Assembly (NCBI GenBank): GCA_021779095.1
Contig: JAJYBI010000017.1
Span: 1-64,000, forward strand
Direction: 5' to 3'
Length of the DNA stretch: 64,000 bases
From: Deltaproteobacteria bacterium
GTDB taxonomy: Bacteria; Desulfobacterota; Desulfuromonadia; Geobacterales; JAJYBI01
Both the position numbers and the translations under genes were made by a program. The notes beneath the pieces are model-generated. The model did not search any database. It saw only the letters and a list, made by a program, of their open reading frames with translations, and was not told where the DNA came from. Below are positions 45,162 to 55,223 of this stretch, piece by piece; positions within the stretch are counted from its first letter, which is position 1, and each line of letters opens with the position of its first letter.

Positions 45162-46709
45162 TTACCGGCGGGAGGTATCGGCACCGTCGTGCAGGACGAG
45201 CCGGCGTGAGAAGATCTGCTCGAAGAGGTCCCCCTTGGTGCGGGCACCGTACATCTCCACGGAGATGTCGTCGGCCCCTTCCAGGGTGACGATGAACTCG
45301 TCGCCGGTGACCTCGCAGCGAAGGTCCCGGACGAGCCCCGAGCGGCGGCGGTCGAGGCCGTCCGCCATCCGCATGATGCCGCCGAGCCGGCTCACGAGCA
45401 GCTGGTCGGCGGGAACGAGCCGGGCGTACGCCTCGTGCTTCTTCTTGGGGAGCGCCTTGCGGTGGTAGCGGGCGACGTTGGCGGCAAGCTCACGTTCCCG
45501 CGGGGTGAAGCCGAACAGGTCCGCGTGGCGGATCAGGTGGTAGGAATGCTTGTGGTGGCTGGCGTAGCTGATGAAGTACCCCACGTCGTGCAGGAGCGCC
45601 GCCGCCTCCAGCACCTGCCGGTCCCGCTCCGTCATCCCGGTGGCCGGGGCGAGGGCGTCGAACAGCTGCAGCGCGAGCCGCGCCACCTGGAGCGAGTGCT
45701 CCTCGTCGAAGTGACAGGAGCGGGCGAACTCCAGCACCGCCTGGCGCCAGGTGCGGGGCTGCGCCTTCTCCGGGAGGAGGTTGTGCTTGCGCAGGCTCGT
45801 GAGGATGAGCCCTTCCCGGATGCCGCGCTCGTTCACCCGGAGGATGTTCGTATCGAAGTACGCCATCATCTCGTCGACGAGCGTCACCCCGGCGACGATG
45901 ATGTCCGCCCTGTCCGGGTTGAGTCCGGCCACCGACCGGCGCCCCTTCAGGTCTTTCCGCTCCAGCATCGCCAGGAGGTGCACCACGTCGGAGCGGAGCA
46001 GCTCGTAGCCGTGCACCGAGCCGTACCCCTCGCCGCGCTGGGCCATGGTCATGGCGGCAAGGGCGGTCATGGTCCCCCCGGACCCCACGAGGCAGTGGAA
46101 CGCCCGGTCCCGTTCCACGTCCGCCTCCTTGAGCGTCGTGCGGATATGCCTGCGGAGCCGCTGCAGATCCTTCGCCGGAACCGGATCGGCGGTGATGAAG
46201 CTGTCCGTCAGGAAGACCGCTCCCAGCTCGAAGGAGTAGATCTCGTCGATATGGCTCCCGAGCGCCGTCACCACCTCCACGCTGCCGCCGCCGATATCCA
46301 CCATGGCGTAGCGGATCCCCTCCATGTCGAAGTTGTTGAGCACGGAGAGGGCGGCCAGTTCGGCCTCCTCCTCGCCGGAGATGACCTGCACCGCCACCCC
46401 CACCGTCTCGGCGATGGCGTGTACGAAGGCATCGCCGTTGACCGCCTTGCGGACGGCGCTCGTGGCGACCGCCTCGATCGCCGCAACGCCGAACCCCTTG
46501 AAGATCTTGCAGATCCGCTCCAGCGCCTCCATGGCACGGTCCCAGGCAGCGGCGGAGATGGCCCCGTCCCGGGCGAGCCCCTCGCCGAGGCGCACCGTCG
46601 CCTTCTCGTCGTCCAGGACACGGAACGTGCCGTTTCGGTCCACCTCCACCACGAGGCCGCGGATGGAGTTGGTACCGATGTCGATGGCGGAAATCCGGTT
46701 CTTCTTCAC
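45162..46709 (-). CDS. ppx: Ppx/GppA exopolyphosphatase
   Basis: SAIDIGTNSIRGLVVEV, VDIGGGSVEVV, HD-like ALLHDVGYFISYASHHKHSYHLI. Confidence 0.92.
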   Translation of the reverse strand: MKKNRISAIDIGTNSIRGLVVEVDRNGTFRVLDDEKATVRLGEGLARDGAISAAAWDRAMEALERICKIFKGFGVAAIEAVATSAVRKAVNGDAFVHAIAETVGVAVQVISGEEEAELAALSVLNNFDMEGIRYAMVDIGGGSVEVVTALGSHIDEIYSFELGAVFLTDSFITADPVPAKDLQRLRRHIRTTLKEADVERDRAFHCLVGSGGTMTALAAMTMAQRGEGYGSVHGYELLRSDVVHLLAMLERKDLKGRRSVAGLNPDRADIIVAGVTLVDEMMAYFDTNILRVNERGIREGLILTSLRKHNLLPEKAQPRTWRQAVLEFARSCHFDEEHSLQVARLALQLFDALAPATGMTERDRQVLEAAALLHDVGYFISYASHHKHSYHLIRHADLFGFTPRERELAANVARYHRKALPKKKHEAYARLVPADQLLVSRLGGIMRMADGLDRRRSGLVRDLRCEVTGDEFIVTLEGADDISVEMYGARTKGDLFEQIFSRRLVLHDGADTSRR

Positions 46710-47596
46710 AGGGAACTCCGCAGGGTTTCACAGATGGCCGCGAGCGGCGTCTCGTCGATCTCTTTTCGGAACGCGGCGAAGGTCTGCCGGCGGCGTCCGG
46801 CTATGGCGGCGATGACCGTTTGCAGGTCATGGGTCGGCAGCCCGCGCCCGTTCACCATGCCGGCAAAGACATCCAGATCGTGGAGGGTCCCCAGCAGGTC
46901 CTGGTACCTCTTCAGCGCGGCGTGGAGCCCATCATACCGTGAGCCGAACAGGAAGGAAAGCATTTCGACCCGGTAGCGCAGGTGTTTGACGGCGATCCTG
47001 AGCCGGTGCTGCGCGTCCGCTTCATCTTCCCGCGAGGCGATTGCCACCAGCGCCGGCAGGCCGGCACACCGCTCGATCAGGCTCTGCCGGGCGAAGGTCG
47101 CGACGGGAGCGAACGGATCGACCGTTTCCAGCGGGGCAGTGAGGAGGCAAGGAAACCGGACAATCCGGAGGAGCCGCCGCTGGAGCCACCTGCAGTCGAT
47201 CCGGACAAGTCCCGCCGCCATCGCGTCCAACGCTCCTTCCCGCTGCGCCTCAAGGTCGGCGATGACCACGGCGAGGCAGCCGTGGCAGGAGGGGCCGATC
47301 TCCCGGTGGAGACCGGTAAAAAAGAGGAGCGCCTCGTCCAGGTTCCGCTGCTCTCCCAAGAGCATGGTCACCCTTTTCACCCGCTTCGCCGCTCTCCGGA
47401 CGGTGTCGGGGGGATAGACGGGGGCAAACAGGAGGAGCCCCTCCCGCATCCGGCGGGAGGAGACCCGGAGATCGTGGATATCGTCCAGACCGCGCGAGTC
47501 GACGGCGCGGTCCCAGCGACAAAACAGGTCGTCGACCCGCACCTCCAGAAGGGTACGGGCCGCCTGCCAGAGCGGGGTATTGGCCGAGAGTTCCAC
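46706..47596 (-). CDS. CHAD domain protein
   Basis: DIHDLRVSSRRMREGLLLF, LRIAVKHLRYRVEML; 4-nt overlap with ppx. Confidence 0.9.
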   Translation of the reverse strand: MELSANTPLWQAARTLLEVRVDDLFCRWDRAVDSRGLDDIHDLRVSSRRMREGLLLFAPVYPPDTVRRAAKRVKRVTMLLGEQRNLDEALLFFTGLHREIGPSCHGCLAVVIADLEAQREGALDAMAAGLVRIDCRWLQRRLLRIVRFPCLLTAPLETVDPFAPVATFARQSLIERCAGLPALVAIASREDEADAQHRLRIAVKHLRYRVEMLSFLFGSRYDGLHAALKRYQDLLGTLHDLDVFAGMVNGRGLPTHDLQTVIAAIAGRRRQTFAAFRKEIDETPLAAICETLRSSL

Positions 47597-47610
47597 AGCG
47601 GTGGGCCTTT

Positions 47611-48132
47611 CTACCGATAGACCTTTTTCAGCGCCTTGCGGGCCTTCTTCAGCCCCCGCGCGACCCGGTCCGTCCCCGTGTCCGTCAGCCGCGCCAGCTT
47701 CCGCTCCGCCCGAGCGAGCCCCTTGCCCGCCTTCTTCACCCGCGACTCCAGCCGCCCCTCCACATTTCCAAGGGCCGCCAGGGTCTTCACGAACTCCTTC
47801 TCCAGCCTGCGCGCGTCACCCACCAGCTCCTCGCCGAGCCGGTCGCGCAGGTCGCGGGCCCCCGCCTCCAGCACCTCCTTCAATGCGGCGGCGGACCTCT
47901 TCAGCTCCGCGATCCGTTCCGCCCTGCCGGGGCGCGCCTCACCGGCCTGCTCCGCCGCCTGCTGCAGGATGGACGGGATCATCCGGGGGTTCATCCCCCT
48001 GATGCGCCGCAGACCGTCCTCTCCGGCCGCGACGATCCGCTCGCAGCTGTGCAGCCCCGCATCCACCATCCGCCGGGACAGCACCTCCCCCACCCCGCGC
48101 AGCCTCCGCAGCTCCTTCATCCGCTCCTCCAT
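47611..48132 (-). CDS. helix-hairpin-helix, Lys/Arg-rich coiled-coil protein
   Basis: LRRLRGVGEVLSRRMVDAGLHSCERI HhH-like region; basic C-terminal tail. Confidence 0.6.
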   Translation of the reverse strand: MEERMKELRRLRGVGEVLSRRMVDAGLHSCERIVAAGEDGLRRIRGMNPRMIPSILQQAAEQAGEARPGRAERIAELKRSAAALKEVLEAGARDLRDRLGEELVGDARRLEKEFVKTLAALGNVEGRLESRVKKAGKGLARAERKLARLTDTGTDRVARGLKKARKALKKVYR

Positions 48133-48160
48133 CGCTACCCCCTTCATCGATATGGTATGG

Positions 48161-48670
48161 TCACTCCCGGTCCTGCAGCCACTCTTCCTGTGCATCGATC
48201 AGGTGCGTCCCACGGGCCAGCCAGCAGAACGATGCCGGAGCACCTGTCGCCGGATTGTATTTCAGACAGAGCGCCGCCCCCTTCTTCAGGGGGGTGGGTC
48301 CCTTGAGCCCCAGAAGCACCCCCGCCAGGGCCCCCAGGTCCGGTTCGTGCCCCACGAAGACCAGCCGTTTGGCCGGCCGGTACCGGTCGATGAGCGCCGA
48401 CAGGCCGTCCCGGTCGAAGCCGTGTGCCAGTTCAGGGGCGACGGCGAGCTCGCCCCTAAACTCCATCACCTGCGCCAGGATCTCGGCGGTCTGCACCGCC
48501 CGCACGAGCGGGCTCGTGATGATGAAATCGGGGTCGATCTCCCGCCGCGCCATGGTGCGGGCGGTCTTCTGGAACTGGCCGCGCCCCTTGGCGGTGAGGT
48601 GGCGGATCGCGTCGTCCAGCGCGGGAGAGTGATCGATCGCCTCGGCGTGACGTACGAAACAGAGTCTCAT
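48161..48670 (-). CDS. sixA: SixA-type phosphohistidine phosphatase
   Basis: MRLCFVRHAEAIDHS (RHG-like motif), VFVGHEPDLGALAGVLLG. Confidence 0.88.
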   Translation of the reverse strand: MRLCFVRHAEAIDHSPALDDAIRHLTAKGRGQFQKTARTMARREIDPDFIITSPLVRAVQTAEILAQVMEFRGELAVAPELAHGFDRDGLSALIDRYRPAKRLVFVGHEPDLGALAGVLLGLKGPTPLKKGAALCLKYNPATGAPASFCWLARGTHLIDAQEEWLQDRE

Positions 48671-48956
48671 GGCGCCCCTTCCTGTCCTGGATGCGCCGGC
48701 CGCACCCCGGGAAATCGTCTCCTGTTGCTATTACTTTCTATACAGCCGCACCGGCGATATGCAACCATGTACGGAAACTTATGCTTCAGACCGGCAATCT
48801 TTTAACACGGTTGTAACACTCTCCAAACTGTCCGGGACTGCGCCCGGCAGGGCGGCACGCCCACCCCTCAAACCGGTTGCGTTCGCTCCGGTCATGGGAT
48901 ATAACGGGCCAACCACCATTCCCGCCCACCGTATCCACGCTCCCCGGGGACCCGCT

Positions 48957-50924
48957 ATGCGCCGCCGTCTATTCTCGTTCATGAACAGCCTGAAGCTCCG
49001 CTGGAAGCTGCTCGTGGTCGTGCTGCCGCTGGTGGTGATCCCGATCTTCCTGGTGGGCGGGATCATCGGCTATATCTCCTACCGGCAGGCGAACCTGGGA
49101 ATCACCCAGACCAGCAAGGACGACCTGCAGCATATGGCCGACTTCACCATCGACCTTTTGGACGCCCACTATCGCCAGTTCGAGGTCTACCGGAAGGACA
49201 AGCGGCGCAGCTTCAACCTCGAACTCTCCACCCTCGCCAACCTCGCCACCAACCTGGTGGCGGCGGAAAACGACCAGTACCGCCGTGGCCGGATCGATCT
49301 GGCGACCGCCCAAAGTGAAGCGCGCCGCGCCCTCAAACGGGTGAACGTCGGCAAGTCGGGCTACATCTACGCCATGACCGGCAAGGGGGTGCTGAAGGTA
49401 CATGTCACCAGGGAGGGGCAGAACCTCTCCAACGAACGGGACGGCAACGGACGCTACTTCATCCGCGAGATGTGCGAGAAAGCGGTCAGGTCCAGACCGG
49501 GAGAGGTGCTGTTCATCTCCTACCCCTGGAAGAACCCCGCCCTGGGAGACCGGTTTCCCCGCACCAAGGTCGTGGCGTACCGCTACTTCCGGGACTGGGA
49601 CTGGATCATCGCCGTGGGGGACTACCTGGACGAATCCGCAGGGGACGTCACCTTCGAGCGGAACGCCTTCGAGGAGCTGAAGGGGCGGATCAAGAACAAG
49701 AAGGTGGGGAAGACCGGCTACATCTACTGCATGGACGGCACGGGAACCTTCACCATCCATCCCGATGCGGAAGGGAAGAACTTCTACGACGCCACCGACT
49801 CGGACGGCAACCGGTTCATCCGGGAGATGTGCGTGAACAGGTCCGGCTGGATCCGCTACCCCTGGAAGAACCCCCGCGATCCGGCACCGCGGATGAAGAT
49901 CGTCCGCTACGAATACTTCAAACCGTGGAACTGGATCGTGGCGGTGGGATCGTACGAGGACGAGTTCTACCAGGAGGCCAACGAGATCAAGTGGCGGATC
50001 TTCGTCACCATGACCTTCCTCACGGCCATGGTCTGCTTCTTTGCCGTCACCCTCGTCTTCATGGCGTCACGGGTCCTGACCGATCCGATCAACCATATGA
50101 TGGAGGTGATCCGCAAGATCAAGCAGGGGCGCCTGGACGAGCGGATGGAGGTGGCGAGCGGCGACGAGCTGGGGGAACTGGGAGAGGCGTTCAACCGGAT
50201 GACCCAAATCATCAAGCACAACCAGGAGATGGAGGCGAACCTGGCTAGGCAGAGCAAGATGGCGTCCCTCGGGGTCCTCTCCTCGGGGGTCGCCCACGAG
50301 ATCAACAATCCGCTCGGCGTCATCCTCGGCTACGCGAGCTACCTGGAGGGGAAACTCGATCCCGCCGATCCCCATTACCGGTTCATCAGCGAGATCAAGC
50401 GGGAAAGCAAGCGGTGCAAGAAGATCGTCCAGGATCTCCTCTCCTTCGCCCGCACCCCGAAGCCGACCCTGACCCGGATCGACATCAACGGGCTCCTGGA
50501 CCAGATCGTGGACTTCGCCGCCAACCACACGGACATGCATCACGTGAGCGTCGTGAAGGAGTTCGCGCCGGACCTGCCGGAGGTCATGGTGGACAGCGAC
50601 CAGATCCGGCAGGTGGCGATCAACCTGGTGCTCAACGCCGGCGCCGCCATGACCAGCGGGGGGAAACTGGTGGTCAGTACGGCCCGGGAGGACGACAACC
50701 AGATCGCCATCCGGTTCGCGGACAACGGCAGCGGCATCCCGCCGGAAAACCTGGAGCGGATCTTCGAACCGTTCTTCACCACCAAGGAGAAGGGGACCGG
50801 CCTCGGACTCGCCATCACCAAGCAGATCATCGAACAGCATATGGGGAAGATCGTCTTCGCCAGCGAGGTCGGGAAGGGAACGACCGTCACCGTCCTGCTC
50901 CCCATCGAACGGGAGATCTTCTAG
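48957..50924 (+). CDS. sensor histidine kinase with two cache-type repeats and HAMP
   Basis: Duplicated VGKSGYIYAMTGKG / VGKTGYIYCMDGTG units, SSGVAHEINNPLGVILGYASYL, EKGTGLGLAITKQIIEQH; track start 48669 unlikely. Confidence 0.9.
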   Translation: MRRRLFSFMNSLKLRWKLLVVVLPLVVIPIFLVGGIIGYISYRQANLGITQTSKDDLQHMADFTIDLLDAHYRQFEVYRKDKRRSFNLELSTLANLATNLVAAENDQYRRGRIDLATAQSEARRALKRVNVGKSGYIYAMTGKGVLKVHVTREGQNLSNERDGNGRYFIREMCEKAVRSRPGEVLFISYPWKNPALGDRFPRTKVVAYRYFRDWDWIIAVGDYLDESAGDVTFERNAFEELKGRIKNKKVGKTGYIYCMDGTGTFTIHPDAEGKNFYDATDSDGNRFIREMCVNRSGWIRYPWKNPRDPAPRMKIVRYEYFKPWNWIVAVGSYEDEFYQEANEIKWRIFVTMTFLTAMVCFFAVTLVFMASRVLTDPINHMMEVIRKIKQGRLDERMEVASGDELGELGEAFNRMTQIIKHNQEMEANLARQSKMASLGVLSSGVAHEINNPLGVILGYASYLEGKLDPADPHYRFISEIKRESKRCKKIVQDLLSFARTPKPTLTRIDINGLLDQIVDFAANHTDMHHVSVVKEFAPDLPEVMVDSDQIRQVAINLVLNAGAAMTSGGKLVVSTAREDDNQIAIRFADNGSGIPPENLERIFEPFFTTKEKGTGLGLAITKQIIEQHMGKIVFASEVGKGTTVTVLLPIEREIF

Positions 50925-50965
50925 CCGGTGCGGGGTGCTGCCGCGCCGTCACCGGTCACGGTGCG

Positions 50966-51553
50966 TTACGGCTTGACCGCCACCAGCTGCACCACCGCTC
51001 CCCGGCCGGTGTGCTGCGTCCCCTCCCGCACCTCCCGCTCCGTCTCCACCGCATGCAGGAATGAAAGACCCCGCAGCTCCTCACGGAGCAGTGCCAGCGA
51101 CATCATCATCTCCTCCGACGGCGGCCCGCCGGTCTTCAGCAGGAGCTGAGCCGGCGTGTATGCCTCAAGCACGAAGACGCCCCCCCGCCGCAGCCCCTGC
51201 ACCACCCGGCGGTGCAGCCCCGTCCGCACCTCCGGCGGCAGGTGACAGAAGATGGAGACGATGCCGTCCCATCGGCCGCTCCCCATATCGAACTCAGCCA
51301 GGTCCGCCACGACCGTAGTGATCGTCACTCCCCGCTTCCGGGCCAGCCGCTCTCCCTTCGCCAGCCCCACACCGGACGCATCAACCGCCGTCACGTCGTA
51401 CCCCTTCTCCGCCAGAAAGACCGCGTTCCGCCCCTCCCCCTCCGCCAGGCTGAGGAGCCTGCCCACCGGGATACGGTCGACCACGGAGACGAGGAAACCG
51501 TTCGGTTCGGTGCCGTACACGTATCCCTCGGCGCGGTACCGTTCGTCCCACAT
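50966..51553 (-). CDS. TehB-like class I SAM methyltransferase
   Basis: MWDERYRAEGYVYGTEPNGFL, LSLAEGEGRNAVFLAEKGYDVTAVDAS. Confidence 0.8.
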   Translation of the reverse strand: MWDERYRAEGYVYGTEPNGFLVSVVDRIPVGRLLSLAEGEGRNAVFLAEKGYDVTAVDASGVGLAKGERLARKRGVTITTVVADLAEFDMGSGRWDGIVSIFCHLPPEVRTGLHRRVVQGLRRGGVFVLEAYTPAQLLLKTGGPPSEEMMMSLALLREELRGLSFLHAVETEREVREGTQHTGRGAVVQLVAVKP

Positions 51554-51594
51554 AGAGCCCCTCGTTTCCCGCCCCTCCCCACCGCCCGGCGCCG

Positions 51595-52098
51595 TCACGG
51601 TTCACCCCGCTCTGCCGCGGATACGGTGATGGACCGGAGGACGCGGACCTGTCGCAGCATCTCCAGATGCCCCCTCTCCTCTTCCACCATCCGGAGCAGG
51701 ACCAGCTTGTCCGTATCGCAGGCGGCGGACGCCAGCTCCGTATAATATGCGACCGCGGAGCTCTCCATCTCGATCGCCATATCCAGTGCCTTGAGGATAT
51801 CGGCGGACAGCACCACCTGCCTGACCTCATGCGCAGAAGGGATGATCCTCTTCCTCAGGTTCCGGGCGGCGGAAATCAGCTCCTCCTCCGACAGCTCGGG
51901 GCCGCGCTCGGCAGCGGAGAGCGCCGCCCGCATCCGTTCGAACACCCGGACATGCTCGTCTTCATCCCGTGCCAGGGCGGTCGCGAGTAACGCGATCTCC
52001 GCGTCACCGCAGCCGGCGGAAAGCGAGTCATAGAAGAGATGACCGAGACGCTCCAACCGGATAGCCACCTGCAGTGCATGATCTGCCTCGTATCCCAT
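51595..52098 (-). CDS. rubrerythrin/ferritin-like protein
   Basis: Two ExxH-type repeats: ALARDEDEHVRVFERM and RMVEEERGHLEMLRQV; ATG at about 52098. Confidence 0.7.
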   Translation of the reverse strand: MGYEADHALQVAIRLERLGHLFYDSLSAGCGDAEIALLATALARDEDEHVRVFERMRAALSAAERGPELSEEELISAARNLRKRIIPSAHEVRQVVLSADILKALDMAIEMESSAVAYYTELASAACDTDKLVLLRMVEEERGHLEMLRQVRVLRSITVSAAERGEP

Positions 52099-52400
52099 AG
52101 ATTCGCGCTCCCGTAGAACTTGTGCGGTACGCACCCAACCCGCCCGTATGGTATTATATAATATCGGTCTATCCGTCTGCCCGCAGGGCGGGACCCCTTC
52201 GAAACATACCCCCCGAACTCGTCACTGTCAACGGAACGGCCAGACACGACGACACGTGATGCGCACACACCAATTAGTTCCGCCGGCGATACAAATTCGT
52301 AACCAATTAATTTGCCGCATTTATTTACTGGATAATTGAAATAAGTCATGATACAAGCTTAATCATCACATGTATTATGAGATGCCGTTGAGGTGCTATT

Positions 52401-53609
52401 GTGACAAACGACATTCGCGAACTGATCGACAGCCACCCGCACGACGACCATCTGCTCGAGAAGGAGTTGGCAACCCTCGTGAAGCGATACGGCCCCGATG
52501 CATACCGGGAACTGTTGTCCCAGCTGACGGGTAAGGTCTTCACTCCGCAGAAGTCGCGCGCCTACTGGGAACAGGCACAGGCGCACCGTGACTATCTGGA
52601 ACGGAGCAGCGGGCACCGCGTCGGCCTGCGGACGGCCCTCCTGAACATCCTGCACACCCACGCGGGTGAACTGTCATGCCCGGTGTTCATGGAGTCGGAA
52701 CACCTGGAATCGCTCCGCCACGCATCCGTCACCGACGGACTGACCGGCCTGTACGACCAGACCTATTTCAAGCATTTTCTCTGCAGAAACCTGAGCCAGC
52801 ACCGGCGGGCGGACGACTGCCACAGCGCCCTCATCCTGTTCGACGTGGACCGGTTCAAGCAGTACAACGACCGGTGCGGACATCTCGCCGGCGACGAGGC
52901 GCTGCGCACCATCGCCGATATCCTGCGCCACCAGATCCGCGACCACGACGTCATCGCACGCTACGGTGGCGAGGAGTTCGCCCTCTTTCTTCCCCGCGCC
53001 GACCGGATGATCGCCCACGCCGTTGCCGACCGGATCAGGCGGGTCGTGGAAGCGACACCGTTTCCGGGAGAGGAAAACCTCGACAGCGGCAACCTCACCA
53101 TCAGCGGCGGGATCGCCATATTCCCCCGGGACGCCGAAGATGCGGAATCGCTCATCGTGACGGCCGACCGGCATCTCTACCAGGCAAAGGCACGCCGCAA
53201 CGCCATCGCGCCCGCCAGTACCGACCGACGGCGTGAATCCCGCCTGCGCGTTCAGTCGATCGTGGAATACTGCATGTCCGAAAACGACGTGTTCTCCTGC
53301 GGCCTCGTCTACGACATCAGCAGCCGCGGCGTCGGTTTCGGCGGCTGCCGCATGCCGGCTACCGACGACCCCATCATCCTCCGTTTCGCGCGACCGTTCT
53401 GGCCCAGTGGCCGCCAGATGCGGGGACGCGTTCGCCAGGTACGCACCAATAACGTAAACGAGGTAATCTATCTCGGCGTGGAATTCGAAAGACAGCTCGA
53501 CGAAATCGGCATCCGGATGCCGGACAGGGACAGGCCGTCTCAGGCGGGGCTGCCGTTTCATATTACGAATGAAACGGTCTTCCACGCAGCCGTGCCGGGA
53601 CGCAGATAA
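52401..53609 (+). CDS. diguanylate cyclase (GGDEF) with C-terminal PilZ-like domain
   Basis: DVDRFKQYNDRCGHLAGDEAL, ARYGGEEFALFLP; C-terminal RRRESRLRV...VYDISSRGVGFGG (PilZ-like). Confidence 0.88.
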   Translation: MTNDIRELIDSHPHDDHLLEKELATLVKRYGPDAYRELLSQLTGKVFTPQKSRAYWEQAQAHRDYLERSSGHRVGLRTALLNILHTHAGELSCPVFMESEHLESLRHASVTDGLTGLYDQTYFKHFLCRNLSQHRRADDCHSALILFDVDRFKQYNDRCGHLAGDEALRTIADILRHQIRDHDVIARYGGEEFALFLPRADRMIAHAVADRIRRVVEATPFPGEENLDSGNLTISGGIAIFPRDAEDAESLIVTADRHLYQAKARRNAIAPASTDRRRESRLRVQSIVEYCMSENDVFSCGLVYDISSRGVGFGGCRMPATDDPIILRFARPFWPSGRQMRGRVRQVRTNNVNEVIYLGVEFERQLDEIGIRMPDRDRPSQAGLPFHITNETVFHAAVPGRR

Positions 53610-53612
53610 TAC

Positions 53613-53643
53613 AAAAGGGAAGCCGGCACCGGCTTCCCTTTTT
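53613..53643. terminator. bidirectional stem-loop terminator
   Basis: AAAAGGGAAGCCGGCACCGGCTTCCCTTTTT. Confidence 0.75.
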
Positions 53644-53722
53644 GCATCACACCATCCGCACCGCTGCATCGCGGCCGTTTATCCCCCCCCAGAGAGCACC
53701 TTCACAACCGGCGCCGTGCCGG

Positions 53723-55222
53723 TCAGCGTCCCCCGAACGCGGCACCGGGCAGGTCCTTCCCTTTCCGCCGCGCCACCGCCAGCCGGTAGAGGAGTTCGTA
53801 CCGCCTTGCCGCATCCTCCCAGGTGAACCGCTGCGCCATCGCCTGCCGGATCAGCCGCTGCAGGGCATCCTTACGGTTGTACCAGGTGTGGACCGCCCAG
53901 CCGACGGTGTCGAACAGGGCCCCGGCGGTAAGATCGTGGAACTTGAAGCCGGTGCCGGCGCCGGTCCGCTCGTCGAAGTTCTCCACGCTGTCGTCCAGGC
54001 CGCCCACTGCCCGGACGACGGGAAGGGTGCCGTAACGCAGGGAGTACATCTGGTTCAGGCCGCACGGCTCGAAGGCGGAGGGCATGAGGAAGAAGTCGGC
54101 CCCCGCCTCGATCCGGTGGGCCAGCCGGTTGTCGTAGCCGACCCGGAGAGCGAACCGGTCCGGATGGGCCGCCATGACATCGCCGAAATAGAAATGGGCC
54201 CACGGCTCGCCCGCGCCGAGCATGACCACCTGCAGGTCCAGCTCCAGGATGCGGGGGATCGCCTCGGCCAGGACGTCGATCCCCTTCTGCTTCACGAGCC
54301 GGGACACCAGTCCGAAAACGGGCACGTCGTCCCGGACCGGGAGCCCCATTTCCCGCTGCAGCTCCCGCTTGCAGAGCCCCTTGCCGGACAGGTCGTCGAT
54401 ACCGTACGTTGCGGGAATCAGCGGGTCGGTCTCCGGGTTCCACTCGGTGTAGTCCACGCCGTTGAGGATGCCGTGCAGGTCGGTCGCCCGTTCCCGCACC
54501 ACCCCCTCCAGCCCCCAGCCGAACGCATCGGTCTGCATCTCCCGGGCGTACCCTTCGCTCACGGTGTTCAACAGGGTGGCGTTGTAGATCCCGCCTTTGA
54601 GGAGGTTCACCTCGTTGTCCTTCTCCAGGCCGAGATAGGTGAACTGGTCCCAGCCGACACCGAGGACGTCCATCGCCCCCTCGTAGAACTGCCCCTGGTG
54701 CTGCATGTTGTGGACGGTGAGGAGCGAGGCAGCACCTCCCACGTAAGGATCGTCCCGGTAGATGGTGTTGAGGTAGACCGGCACCGCGGCGGTATGCCAG
54801 TCGTGGACATGGATCACGTCCGGCCGGAAGTCCAACATCCGGCAGAGCTCCAGCGCGGCGCGGGCGAGAAAGATGAACCGGTTGTCGTTGTCCAGGAAGC
54901 TCTCATTATCCTTCTCGTACAGGCCGGCCCGGCCGTAGAACTCCTCGTGCTCCAGGAAATAGACCGGGACACCGCTTTCGGGAATCCGTCCCTCGTAAAC
55001 TCCGCAGTACATGTTCCCGCAGATTCCCATGGGGACGACCAGCACGCCGGGAAGCGGCGTCAGGCCGAACCGTTCCCGGTCCACCCTGTAGTAGCGGGGG
55101 ATGACGACACGCACGTCGTGGCCCATCGCGGCCAGATATTTCGGCAGGGCGCCGACCACGTCGGCGAGCCCCCCCTCCTTGGCGAACGGCACGCACTCCG
55201 ATGCCGGCATCAGTATCTTCAC
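53723..55222 (-). CDS. glgA: glycogen synthase
   Basis: GTG start; VKILMPASECVPFAKEGGLADVVGALPKYLAAMGHDVRVVIPRY (KxGGL), FLMPSAFEPCGLNQMYSLRYGTLPVVRAVGGL. Confidence 0.95.
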   Translation of the reverse strand: MKILMPASECVPFAKEGGLADVVGALPKYLAAMGHDVRVVIPRYYRVDRERFGLTPLPGVLVVPMGICGNMYCGVYEGRIPESGVPVYFLEHEEFYGRAGLYEKDNESFLDNDNRFIFLARAALELCRMLDFRPDVIHVHDWHTAAVPVYLNTIYRDDPYVGGAASLLTVHNMQHQGQFYEGAMDVLGVGWDQFTYLGLEKDNEVNLLKGGIYNATLLNTVSEGYAREMQTDAFGWGLEGVVRERATDLHGILNGVDYTEWNPETDPLIPATYGIDDLSGKGLCKRELQREMGLPVRDDVPVFGLVSRLVKQKGIDVLAEAIPRILELDLQVVMLGAGEPWAHFYFGDVMAAHPDRFALRVGYDNRLAHRIEAGADFFLMPSAFEPCGLNQMYSLRYGTLPVVRAVGGLDDSVENFDERTGAGTGFKFHDLTAGALFDTVGWAVHTWYNRKDALQRLIRQAMAQRFTWEDAARRYELLYRLAVARRKGKDLPGAAFGGR

Positions 55223-55223
55223 G

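Noticed and set aside
52401-53609. GGDEF protein as the cGAMP (Hypr) synthase feeding the riboswitches
   Set aside because: The Asp-to-Ser change reported in Hypr GGDEF enzymes is not present (GHLAGDEAL keeps GD), so canonical c-di-GMP synthesis is more likely.
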